Assembly: GCF_003205575.1 (NCBI RefSeq)
Contig: NZ_PYBW01000155.1
Coordinates: 22,465 to 86,464 of the forward strand
Length of the DNA: 64,000 nucleotides
DNA from: Streptomyces tateyamensis
GTDB taxonomy: Bacteria; Actinomycetota; Actinomycetes; Streptomycetales; Streptomycetaceae
Direction of reading: 5' to 3'
Shown here: positions 7,871-14,844 of the stretch, piece by piece
How the letters are laid out: each line of letters starts with the position of its first letter
How positions within the stretch are numbered: position 1 is the first letter of the stretch
The notes under the pieces: generated by a model
What the model was told of the DNA's origin: nothing
The model's database searches: none
What the model saw: only the letters and a program-made list of their open reading frames with translations
Program-made: the position numbers and the translations under genes

Positions 7871-8784
7871 GAGCCGGTGCCTTTCGCCTCGCGCCCAGCC
7901 CCGCTGCCGGCCGGAACCAGCCCGCGCTCCCGGGCGTAGTCCTCCAGCATGCCCCGCAACTGGCGGCGGCCTCGGTGCAGCCGGGACATCACCGTACCGA
8001 TGGGGGTCCCCATGATGTCGGCGATCTCCTTGTATGCAAAGCCCTCGACATCCGCGAGGTAGACCGCGATGCGGAACTCCTCGGGGATCGCCTGAAGGGC
8101 GTCCTTCACGTCACTGTCCGGCAGGTGGTCGAGGGCCTGGGTCTCGGCCGAGCGCAGGCCGGTCGACATGTGCGACTCGGCGCGGGCCAGCTGCCAGTCC
8201 TCGATCTCCTCGGCGGCGGTGCGCTGCGGCTCCCGCTGCTTCTTGCGGTACGAGTTGATGAAGGTGTTGGTCAGGATGCGGTACAGCCAGGCCTTCAGGT
8301 TGGTGCCCTCGCGGAACTGGTGGAAGGAGGCGTAGGCCTTGGCGAAGGCCTCCTGCAGCAGGTCCTCGGCATCGGCCGGGTTGCGGGTCATCCGCAGCGC
8401 GGCCGAGTACATCGGGTCCAGGTAGCCGAGGGCGTCGCGCTCGAAGCGGGACCGGCGCGCCTCCTCGGTCTCCTCCGCGGAGACTCGGAAGGTGTCCTCG
8501 CCGATCGCCTCGGCCAGCTCCTCACCGGTCAGCGGCGCATCGCCCGCGAGCTCGGCGCCGACCGGCGCCTCGTCCCCGTCCGGGTTCGTGTGCGGCTCGT
8601 CCTCGGTCGCAGCGACCGGACCCACCTCCTCACTGTTGCGGGCACGGCTCACCGCGAGCCCGCCCGGAAGGGAGGATATCGGGCCGTCGGACTTCCCGCC
8701 CGCGACTATCCACTCGGACCACGGGACGAAGGCGCTCTCCGCGCTCCGCTCCTCCGGCCGCTCGGGGCACGCGATCGAACCCAT
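7867..8784 (-). CDS. sigR: Thiol-oxidative-stress ECF sigma factor SigR (long SigR' form annotated)
   Basis: ECF sigma factor with region 2 (DPMYSAALRMTRNPADAEDLLQEAF...) and region 4 (IPEEFRIAVYLADVEG, IGTVMSRLHRGRRQLR). It recruits RNA polymerase to thiol-homeostasis genes under disulfide stress. Two forms are plausible. The long form starts at ATG 8784 (305 aa, GGCGGAAAGG upstream) and would be made from the autoregulated promoter at 8828-8854. A short form could start at GTG 8625 (252 aa, VGPVAATEDE) or GTG 8652. This mirrors S. coelicolor, where the SigR-dependent p2 transcript yields a short-lived SigR' with a ~55-residue N-terminal extension; here the long form exceeds the GTG 8625 form by 53 residues. 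It is coupled to rsrA by an ATGA overlap. Confidence 0.93.
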   Translation of the reverse strand: MGSIACPERPEERSAESAFVPWSEWIVAGGKSDGPISSLPGGLAVSRARNSEEVGPVAATEDEPHTNPDGDEAPVGAELAGDAPLTGEELAEAIGEDTFRVSAEETEEARRSRFERDALGYLDPMYSAALRMTRNPADAEDLLQEAFAKAYASFHQFREGTNLKAWLYRILTNTFINSYRKKQREPQRTAAEEIEDWQLARAESHMSTGLRSAETQALDHLPDSDVKDALQAIPEEFRIAVYLADVEGFAYKEIADIMGTPIGTVMSRLHRGRRQLRGMLEDYARERGLVPAGSGAGREAKGTGS

Positions 8785-8827
8785 GTGCGCTGCCTTTCCG
8801 CCTGGAGCACTAGCTGACGCAAGGGTT

Positions 8828-8854
8828 AACCCGGCCGCTGCCCGGCGCATTCCC
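8828..8854 (-). promoter_or_regulatory. SigR-dependent autoregulatory promoter (sigRp2)
   Basis: On the minus strand, GGGAAT (8854-8849) and GTTAAC (8830-8825) are separated by exactly 18 bases, matching the published SigR consensus GGAAT-N18-GTT. It lies 44 bases upstream of the long-form ATG and would create positive autoregulation of sigR-rsrA. Confidence 0.85.
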
Positions 8855-8884
8855 GGCCCAGCACGGATCACCCGGCTGCGCCAC

Positions 8885-9526
8885 TCAGCCGAGCCCGGCC
8901 AGCCAGTCGGCCACCGCCGCGGTGACCAGCCCGAGCGCCGCCTGCTGGGTGAGTGGTGCGGACTTCGGCACTTTGAAGCCGTGCCCGGCGGCCGGGACCG
9001 GCACCAGCCGGTGGCCGGCCGGCAGCGGCGGGAACTCGGCCGGGGTGCCGAAGGTGTCCTGCTCCCCCTGCACCACCAGGGTGGGCAGCCCGCTGCCGAG
9101 CAGTTCCGCGGCCCTCGAGCGCTCCGGCCGGCCCGGCGGGTGCAGCGGGAAGGCCAGCGCCAGCACCGCGGCCGCGCCGCCGGCCGCCCCGGTCCGGCAG
9201 GCCACCCGGGCGCCGGCGCTGCGGCCGCCGACCACCAGCGGCAGCCCCTCGGCGGCCAGCGCCCCGACCACCGGCAGCCAGCCGGCGTCCAGCGTCTTCG
9301 GAGCCGGGGCCAGCTTCTTGCCGGCCACCCGCCAGGGCTGCTCGACCAGCGCCACGCTCACCCCGCCCGCGGGCAGCGCGGCGGCCAGCGCGGCCAGGTC
9401 CGGTGCCTCCACACCGCCGCCCGCGCCGTGCCCGAGGGCCAGCACCAGGCGGGGCTCGGCGGCCCGGTGCCAGCTGATCGCGGCCGGGCCGGCCGGGGTC
9501 TCGACCAGGGTCCGACGGTCCGTCAC
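8885..9526 (-). CDS. Alpha/beta-hydrolase of the dienelactone-hydrolase/Tex30-like type
   Basis: A 213-residue alpha/beta hydrolase. LALGHGAGGG near residue 30 forms the oxyanion-hole region, GGRSAGARVA near residue 100 is the nucleophile elbow (Ser in G-x-S-x-G), VVQGEQDTFG near 150 supplies the Asp/Glu, and PAAGHGF near 180 supplies the catalytic His. The order and spacing fit the KANL3/Tex30-like family. The substrate is unknown. The start GTG 9526 overlaps the stop codon of the upstream SRAP gene (GTGA), so the two are translationally coupled. That coupling hints at a joint role, but the sequence shows nothing more. About 100 bases separate its end from the sigR start. Confidence 0.85.
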   Translation of the reverse strand: MTDRRTLVETPAGPAAISWHRAAEPRLVLALGHGAGGGVEAPDLAALAAALPAGGVSVALVEQPWRVAGKKLAPAPKTLDAGWLPVVGALAAEGLPLVVGGRSAGARVACRTGAAGGAAAVLALAFPLHPPGRPERSRAAELLGSGLPTLVVQGEQDTFGTPAEFPPLPAGHRLVPVPAAGHGFKVPKSAPLTQQAALGLVTAAVADWLAGLG

Positions 9527-10281
9527 CAGAACAGCGCCCCTTCCGTTTCGGGGGTGACCGGCGCGGTCAGCCCCGGGTGGTTGTTGCGGATGCTGCCGAC
9601 CGCGGTGCCCACCGGGGTGGCCGCGAGCAGGCCCGGGCGCGGCGCCTGGAGCAGCGACCGGGCCTGCTCCGCATTGTCCAGGCCCGGGTCCAGCCAGGCG
9701 GCGAACGACTCGGGCTGCAGGAAGAGCGGCATCCGGTGGTGGATCGGGGCCAGCAGCTCCTCGGCCTCGGTGGTGACGATGGTGCAGGTCACCAGCCAGC
9801 CGCCCGGGTGGTCGGCGGGGTGCGCGCGGTCGCGCCAGAACTCGTACAGGCCGGCCAGCGCCAGCGGGGCGCCGTCCACCCGGTGCACGAAGTAGGGGAC
9901 CTTGCGCGGCCGGCCCTTGCCGCCGGCCGGCTCGAAGGTCTGCCACTCGTAGTAGCCGTCCACCGGTATCAGACAGCGGCGGGCGGCGAAGGCCTGGCGG
10001 TAGGCGGGCTTCTCGTGCACGGTGTCGGCCCGGGCGTTGATCATCTTGACCGCGGTCTCCGGCGTGCCCGACCAGGCCGGCACCAGGCCCCAGCGCAGCC
10101 GCCGCAGCTGGCGCACCGGCGCGCCGCCGCCCTTGGGCAGCCGCTCCAGCACCGCCAGCACCGGATCGGTCGGTGCCACGTTCCAGCTGGGCGCCAGCGC
10201 CTCCTCGGGGTCCCACTGGGCGACCCCGAAGAGCTCGACGATGTCCTCCGGCTTCGTGCTCGCCGCGAATCGACCACACAT
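9523..10281 (-). CDS. SRAP (HMCES/YedK) protein, abasic-site DNA-protein crosslinker
   Basis: A 252-residue SOS-response-associated peptidase family protein. It begins MCGRF; after removal of Met1, Cys2 is the residue that forms a stable thiazolidine crosslink to abasic sites in single-stranded DNA. Other family residues are visible: WNVAPTDPV (Asn), NARADTV, DGYYEWQ (catalytic Glu) and HHRMP (His). It protects stalled replication forks from error-prone processing. A TAGGGT box lies 6 bases before the ATG, so the mRNA may be leaderless. It is coupled downstream to an alpha/beta hydrolase and divergent from the M50 peptidase gene. M. tuberculosis has a homolog (Rv3226c, from memory) next to aroA, as here. 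Confidence 0.92.
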   Translation of the reverse strand: MCGRFAASTKPEDIVELFGVAQWDPEEALAPSWNVAPTDPVLAVLERLPKGGGAPVRQLRRLRWGLVPAWSGTPETAVKMINARADTVHEKPAYRQAFAARRCLIPVDGYYEWQTFEPAGGKGRPRKVPYFVHRVDGAPLALAGLYEFWRDRAHPADHPGGWLVTCTIVTTEAEELLAPIHHRMPLFLQPESFAAWLDPGLDNAEQARSLLQAPRPGLLAATPVGTAVGSIRNNHPGLTAPVTPETEGALFW

Positions 10282-10287
10282 GCGGCC

Positions 10288-10293
10288 ACCCTA
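10288..10293 (-). promoter_or_regulatory. Putative -10 box of the SRAP gene (leaderless)
   Basis: TAGGGT on the minus strand ends 6 bases before the ATG at 10281. There is no Shine-Dalgarno sequence, so transcription probably starts at the start codon. Confidence 0.45.
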
Positions 10294-10370
10294 TGCAACC
10301 GCCGGCTACCACCGGGACGTCTGGGCGTGGGAGGCTGCCCACCCCCGCCCGGCCGACCCAGGGACCCGCG

Positions 10371-11081
10371 ATGAACCACAGTCTCGACCAGCTCTGGCAG
10401 CAGGCGGTCGGCACCCAGCCCGACCCGCCGCACTGGCTGGTGCTGGCCTGTGGCGGCGCCGCGCTGCTCGCGGTGCTGCCGCACCCGGTGTGGCGGTTGA
10501 GCCGCAACGTGGTGACCCTGGCGCACGAGGGCGGGCACGCGCTGGCCGCGCTGGTCACCGGGCGCCGGCTGGCCGGGGTACGGCTGCACTCGGACACCTC
10601 GGGGCTGACCGTCTCGGCCGGCCGGCCGACCGGGCCCGGCATGATCCTCACCGCGGCGGCCGGGTACACCGCGCCCCCGCTGCTCGGCCTGGGCGGCGCC
10701 GCCCTGTTGGCCGCCGGTCGGATCACCGCGCTGCTGTGGATAGCCGTGCTGCTGCTGGCCGGGATGCTGGTGATGATCCGCAACGCGTTCGGGGTGCTCT
10801 CGGTGGTGGTCACCGGCGCGGCCTTCTTCACCGTCTCCTGGTTCGGCGACCCGCAGTTGCAGGCCGGCTTCGCCTTCCTCGGCGTCTGGTTCCTGCTGCT
10901 GGCCGGGGTGCGCCCGGTGCTGGAGCTGCAGCGCAAGCGGCGCCGCGGCGGGGCCCGGGACTCGGACGCCGACCAGCTGGCCCGGCTCACCGGGGCCCCG
11001 GCGCTGGTGTGGGTCGCGCTGTTCACCGTGGTCGCCCTGGTCTGCCTGGGGGTCGGCGGCGGCTGGCTGCTCACCGGCTAG
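10371..11081 (+). CDS. M50-family membrane metallopeptidase-like protein
   Basis: A 236-residue polytopic membrane protein. The HEGGH sequence (AHEGGHALAALVTG, near residue 50) is the zinc-binding HExxH of M50/site-2-type peptidases, followed by hydrophobic segments at about 90-135, 140-180 and 210-235. A basic loop (LQRKRRRGGARDSDAD) lies before the last segment. S2P-like peptidases cut within membranes; the second metal-ligand motif (NPDG-type) is not obvious, so activity is inferred from HEGGH only. The ATG at 10371 is chosen because the preceding 66 codons of open frame overlap the SRAP promoter and have no protein-like character. It is divergent from the SRAP gene and followed by aroA on the same strand. 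Confidence 0.8.
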   Translation: MNHSLDQLWQQAVGTQPDPPHWLVLACGGAALLAVLPHPVWRLSRNVVTLAHEGGHALAALVTGRRLAGVRLHSDTSGLTVSAGRPTGPGMILTAAAGYTAPPLLGLGGAALLAAGRITALLWIAVLLLAGMLVMIRNAFGVLSVVVTGAAFFTVSWFGDPQLQAGFAFLGVWFLLLAGVRPVLELQRKRRRGGARDSDADQLARLTGAPALVWVALFTVVALVCLGVGGGWLLTG

Positions 11082-11164
11082 CGCGCCGCCGGGACGGGGC
11101 GAACGCACTCGCGGCGCCGTCGTCCACCCCTCGGCCGGTGGGCCGGTTCCCGGGCCGCCGCACC

Positions 11165-11170
11165 TAGACT
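11165..11170 (+). promoter_or_regulatory. Putative -10 box of aroA (leaderless)
   Basis: TAGACT lies 6 bases before the ATG of aroA and no ribosome-binding site is present. This fits a leaderless transcript starting at the A of the start codon. Confidence 0.5.
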
Positions 11171-11176
11171 GACCGC

Positions 11177-12502
11177 ATGACCGACACCCTGTGGCCCGCA
11201 CCGGTTGCGACCGGCGCCGTCGACGCGACTGTCACCGTCCCCGGTTCCAAGTCCGTCACCAACCGCGCGCTGATCCTGGCCGCGCTGGCCGGCGAGCCCA
11301 GTTGGGTGCGCCGTCCGCTGCGCAGCCGTGACTCCCAGCTGATGGCGGACGGCCTGCGGGCCCTGGGCGTGGGCATCGAGGAGCAGGTCAACAACTCGGC
11401 CGGCGGCACCGGCGGCGGCGAGGCCTGGCGGATCATCCCGGCCCCGCGGCTCAGCGGGCCGGCCCGGATCGACGTCGGCAACGCCGGCACCGTGATGCGC
11501 TTCCTGCCGCCGCTGGCCGTGCTGGCCGACGGCGCGGTGCACTTCGACGGCGACCCGCGCAGCCACGAGCGCCCGCAGCACGGCGTGATCGACTCGCTGC
11601 GCGCGCTCGGCGCCCGGATCGAGGACGGCGGCCGCGGCGGCTTCCCGCTGACCGTGCACGGCACCGGCGCGCTGGACGGCGGCGTGGTCGAGCTGGACGC
11701 CTCGGCCTCCTCGCAGTTCGTCAGCGCGCTGCTGCTCTCCGGCGCCCGCTACAACCAGGGCGTCGAGGTCCGCAACACCGGCGGCCCGGTCCCCTCGCTG
11801 CCGCACATCCGGATGACGGTGGACATGCTGCGCCTGGCCGGCGTCCAGGTGGACGCGCCGGAGGACGGCGGCGAGCCGGACGTCTGGCGGGTCACCCCGG
11901 GCGCGCTGCTCGGCCGCGACCTGGTGGTCGAGCCGGACCTGTCCAACGCCGCGCCGTTCTTCGGCGCCGCGCTGGTGACGGCCGGTCAGGTGACGGTGCG
12001 GGACTGGCCCCGGCACACCACCCAGCCGGGCGACCAGTTGCGCGAGATCTTCGGGCAGATGGGCGGCCGGGCCGAATTCACCGACGAGGGCCTGAGCTTC
12101 ACCGGCACCGGTGCCGTGCACGGCATCGAGGTCGACCTGCACGACGTGGGCGAGCTGGCCCCGGTGATCGCCGCGGTCGCCGCGCTGGCCGACTCCGAGT
12201 CCCACCTGTACGGCATCGCGCACCTGCGGATGCACGAGACCGACCGGCTGGCCGCGCTGGCCAAGGAGATCAACGAGCTGGGCGGCGACGTCAGCGAGAC
12301 CGCCGACGGCCTGCGGATCCGACCGCGCCCGCTGCACGGCGGCGTGTTCCACACCTACGAGGACCACCGGCTGGCCACCGCCGCCGCGGTGCTCGGCCTG
12401 GTGGTGCCCGGCGTCGAGGTGGAGAACATCGCCACCACCGCCAAGACGCTGCCCGACTTCCCCGAGATGTGGACCGATCTGCTCGGCCGGGCGGCCGGCT
12501 GA
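11177..12502 (+). CDS. aroA: 3-phosphoshikimate 1-carboxyvinyltransferase (EPSP synthase)
   Basis: A 441-residue enzyme of the shikimate pathway that transfers the enolpyruvyl group of PEP to shikimate-3-phosphate. Signatures: VPGSKSVTNRALI (substrate-binding Lys/Ser near residue 20), VGNAGTVMRFLPP (PEP-binding region near 100), a long central EPSP fold with EVRNTGGPVPSLPHIRMT, and LRMHETDRLAAL and YEDHRLATAAA near the C-terminus (catalytic region). The length is normal for the family. It appears leaderless. rsgA starts 18 bases downstream and may be co-transcribed. Confidence 0.97.
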   Translation: MTDTLWPAPVATGAVDATVTVPGSKSVTNRALILAALAGEPSWVRRPLRSRDSQLMADGLRALGVGIEEQVNNSAGGTGGGEAWRIIPAPRLSGPARIDVGNAGTVMRFLPPLAVLADGAVHFDGDPRSHERPQHGVIDSLRALGARIEDGGRGGFPLTVHGTGALDGGVVELDASASSQFVSALLLSGARYNQGVEVRNTGGPVPSLPHIRMTVDMLRLAGVQVDAPEDGGEPDVWRVTPGALLGRDLVVEPDLSNAAPFFGAALVTAGQVTVRDWPRHTTQPGDQLREIFGQMGGRAEFTDEGLSFTGTGAVHGIEVDLHDVGELAPVIAAVAALADSESHLYGIAHLRMHETDRLAALAKEINELGGDVSETADGLRIRPRPLHGGVFHTYEDHRLATAAAVLGLVVPGVEVENIATTAKTLPDFPEMWTDLLGRAAG

Positions 12503-12520
12503 GCAGGGAGGACCAGCACC

Positions 12521-13576
12521 ATGCGCCGTTACGGCAAGGACGCCGACGAGGACGACATCCGCAACCGCCCGGCCCGCGGGGGCTCCCGGCCCCGGACCCG
12601 GACCCGGCCCAAGCACGAGGACGCCGCCGGGGCGATGGTGCTGACCGTCGACCGGGGCCGGGTGACCTGCCTGGTCGAGGCCGGCACCAAGCGCGAGCGC
12701 GAGGTGGTCGCGATGAAGGCCCGCGAGCTCGGCCGCAAGGGCGTGGTGGTGGGCGACACCGTCAACCTGGTCGGCGACCTGTCCGGCGAGCCGGACACGC
12801 TGGCCCGGATCGTGCGGGTCGAGGAGCGCAGCTCGGTGCTGCGCCGCACCGCGGACGACGACGACCCGTACGAGCGGATCGTGGTGGCCAACGCCGACCA
12901 GCTGGCCATCGTCATCGCGCTGGCCGACCCGGAGCCGCGCCCGCGGCTGATCGACCGCTGCCTGGTGGCCGCCTACGACGCCGGCATGGAGCCGCTGCTG
13001 GTGCTCACCAAGTCCGACCTGTCCCCGGCCGAGCCGCTGCTGGAGTCCTACGCCCCGCTCGGCATCCAGTACGTGGTGACCCGGCGGGACGTGCTGGCCA
13101 CGGACGGGGCGGAGGCGGTGCGCGAGCACCTGCGCGGGCTGTCCACGGTCTTCATCGGGCACTCCGGGGTCGGCAAGACCACCCTGGTCAACGCCCTGGT
13201 GCCGGCCCACCAGCGGACCACCGGGCACGTCAACGCGGTGACCGGGCGCGGCCGGCACACCACCGTCTCGGCCCTGGCGCTGCGGCTGCCCCCGCCGCCG
13301 GGGGCCAAGCCGGGCTCGAAGAAGGCGCTGGACCCGGGCTGGGTGATCGACACGCCCGGCTTCCGGTCCTTCGGCCTGTCGCACATCGACCCGTCCCGGG
13401 TGATCCTCGCCTTCCCCGACCTGGAGCCGGGCACCGCCGACTGCCCGCGCGCCTGCAGCCACGACGAGCCGGACTGCGCGCTGGACGCCTGGGTGGCGGA
13501 CGGCCACGCCGACCCGGCCCGGCTGTACTCGCTGCGCCGGCTGCTCTCCTCCCGGGACCCCCGCGAGGAGGACTGA
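12521..13576 (+). CDS. rsgA: Ribosome small-subunit-dependent GTPase A
   Basis: A 351-residue circularly permuted GTPase that promotes late maturation of the 30S subunit. The permuted motif order is visible: G4 LTKSDL (~170), then G1 GHSGVGKTTLVNAL (~225) and G3 DTPGFRSFGL (~285). An N-terminal OB-fold precedes the GTPase (~40-110). The C-terminal zinc finger follows as DCPRACSHDEPDCAL, with the Cys/His ligands in the CxxxCxH...C pattern. The first ~40 residues are basic and Arg/Pro-rich (RPARGGSRPRTRTRPK), typical of high-GC homologs and suited to rRNA contact. GCAGGGAGGACCAGCACC precedes the ATG. It lies 18 bases after aroA, probably in the same transcript. Confidence 0.95.
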   Translation: MRRYGKDADEDDIRNRPARGGSRPRTRTRPKHEDAAGAMVLTVDRGRVTCLVEAGTKREREVVAMKARELGRKGVVVGDTVNLVGDLSGEPDTLARIVRVEERSSVLRRTADDDDPYERIVVANADQLAIVIALADPEPRPRLIDRCLVAAYDAGMEPLLVLTKSDLSPAEPLLESYAPLGIQYVVTRRDVLATDGAEAVREHLRGLSTVFIGHSGVGKTTLVNALVPAHQRTTGHVNAVTGRGRHTTVSALALRLPPPPGAKPGSKKALDPGWVIDTPGFRSFGLSHIDPSRVILAFPDLEPGTADCPRACSHDEPDCALDAWVADGHADPARLYSLRRLLSSRDPREED

Positions 13577-13657
13577 ACCGCCACCGGGTGCCGCCCACCC
13601 GCTGATTGCCGATCATAAGGAGAGCGGCGCACGGCCGACCACGACGGAGGAGGCGCA

Positions 13658-13981
13658 GTGGCCTGGTTCATGGTGGTCCTCGCGGGCTTGCTGGAGACCG
13701 GATTCGCCATCAACCTCAAGCTGAGCCACGGGTTCACCAAGCTGTTGCCGACCATCGCCTTCGCGCTGTTCGCGCTGAGCAGCTTCGGCCTGCTCACCCT
13801 CTCGCTCAAGCACCTGCCGGTGGGCAGCGCGTACGCGGTGTGGACGGGGATCGGCGCGGCCGGCACCGCGGTCTACGGGATGGTCTGGATGGACGAGTCC
13901 ACCTCGGTGCTCAAGCTGGTCTCGATCACCCTGGTGATCGCCGGCGTGGTGGGCCTGCAGATCAGCGGGTCCGGCCACTGA
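13658..13981 (+). CDS. Small multidrug resistance (SMR) family transporter, SugE/Gdx-like
   Basis: A 107-residue protein with four transmembrane helices and the conserved membrane Glu in the first (GLLETGFAINLKLSHGF). The LKLSHGF and SAYAVWTGIGAAG segments resemble the SugE/Gdx branch, whose characterised members export guanidinium ion, more than the EmrE multidrug branch. It would act as a dual-topology dimer exchanging protons for cation. GTG start with a strong GGAGGAGG site 6 bases upstream. I looked for a guanidine riboswitch in the 80 bases upstream and could not support one. It is a single SMR gene, so homodimeric function is likely. Confidence 0.88.
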   Translation: MAWFMVVLAGLLETGFAINLKLSHGFTKLLPTIAFALFALSSFGLLTLSLKHLPVGSAYAVWTGIGAAGTAVYGMVWMDESTSVLKLVSITLVIAGVVGLQISGSGH

Positions 13982-14011
13982 ACGCTGCCCGGCACCGGGG
14001 CACCCGAGCGG

Positions 14012-14017
14012 TACTGT
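14012..14017 (+). promoter_or_regulatory. Putative -10 box of hisN (leaderless)
   Basis: TACTGT lies 7 bases before the hisN ATG with no Shine-Dalgarno sequence between. Confidence 0.4.
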
Positions 14018-14024
14018 TCGACCC

Positions 14025-14822
14025 ATGGCCGACTACCACGATGACCTCCGCCTCGCCCACGTGCTCGCCGACTCGGCCGACTCGATCACCCTGGACCGGT
14101 TCCGGGCACTCGACCTGACGATCGAGACCAAGCCCGACCTGACCCCGGTCTCGGACGCCGACAAGGCCGCCGAGGAACTGGTGCGCGGGGTGCTGCAGCG
14201 GGCGCGGCCGCGGGACGCGGTGATGGGCGAGGAGTTCGGCCTGGTCGGCTCGGGCCCCCGGCGCTGGGTGATCGACCCGATCGACGGCACCAAGAACTAC
14301 ATCCGCGGGGTGCCGGTCTGGGCCACCCTGATCGCGCTGCTGGAGGTCGGCCCGGACGGGGTGGAGCAGCCGGTGGTCGGCATGGTCTCCGCGCCGGCCC
14401 TGCAACGGCGCTGGTGGGCGGCGCAGGGCCTGGGCGCCTACGCCGGGCGCAGCCTGGCCAAGGCGAGCCGGATCCAGGTCTCCTCGGTGGCCCGGATCGA
14501 GGACGCCTCGCTCTCCTACTCCTCGCTCTCCGGCTGGGAGGAGCGCGGCCGCCTCGACCCGTTCCTGGACCTGACCCGCGCCTGCTGGCGGACCCGGGCC
14601 TACGGCGACTTCTGGTCCTACATGATGGTGGCCGAAGGCGCCGTGGACATCGCCGCCGAACCCGAACTGAACCTGTGGGACATGGCCGCCCCGTGCATCG
14701 TGGTCCAGGAGGCCGGCGGCCGCTTCACCGGCCTGGACGGCATCGACGGCCCCAGCGGCGCGGACGCGGTCGCCTCCAACGGCCTGCTGCACGACGAGGC
14801 GCTGCGCCGGCTGAGCGTCTGA
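14025..14822 (+). CDS. hisN: Histidinol-phosphatase, inositol-monophosphatase family
   Basis: A 265-residue metal-dependent phosphatase. The family motifs are present: MGEEFG (metal-binding Glu, ~68), WVIDPIDGTKNYIRG (metal-binding DPIDGT, ~85-97) and NLWDMAAPCIVVQEAGG (WD motif, ~210). Actinomycetes use this IMPase-like enzyme for the histidinol-phosphate dephosphorylation step of histidine biosynthesis. Assignment as HisN rather than inositol monophosphatase rests on my memory of Streptomyces and Corynebacterium homologs and on the short FxGxVPVWATLIAL-like segment; an assay would be needed to be certain. It converges on the Sel1-repeat gene with only 22 bases between the expected ends. Confidence 0.88.
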   Translation: MADYHDDLRLAHVLADSADSITLDRFRALDLTIETKPDLTPVSDADKAAEELVRGVLQRARPRDAVMGEEFGLVGSGPRRWVIDPIDGTKNYIRGVPVWATLIALLEVGPDGVEQPVVGMVSAPALQRRWWAAQGLGAYAGRSLAKASRIQVSSVARIEDASLSYSSLSGWEERGRLDPFLDLTRACWRTRAYGDFWSYMMVAEGAVDIAAEPELNLWDMAAPCIVVQEAGGRFTGLDGIDGPSGADAVASNGLLHDEALRRLSV

Positions 14823-14844
14823 CGCACCGCCGGGCGACGGACCG

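Noticed and set aside
13577..13657. Possible guanidine riboswitch upstream of the SMR gene
   Set aside because: A few ACGG segments occur but I cannot form the paired stem-loops of any known guanidine riboswitch class.
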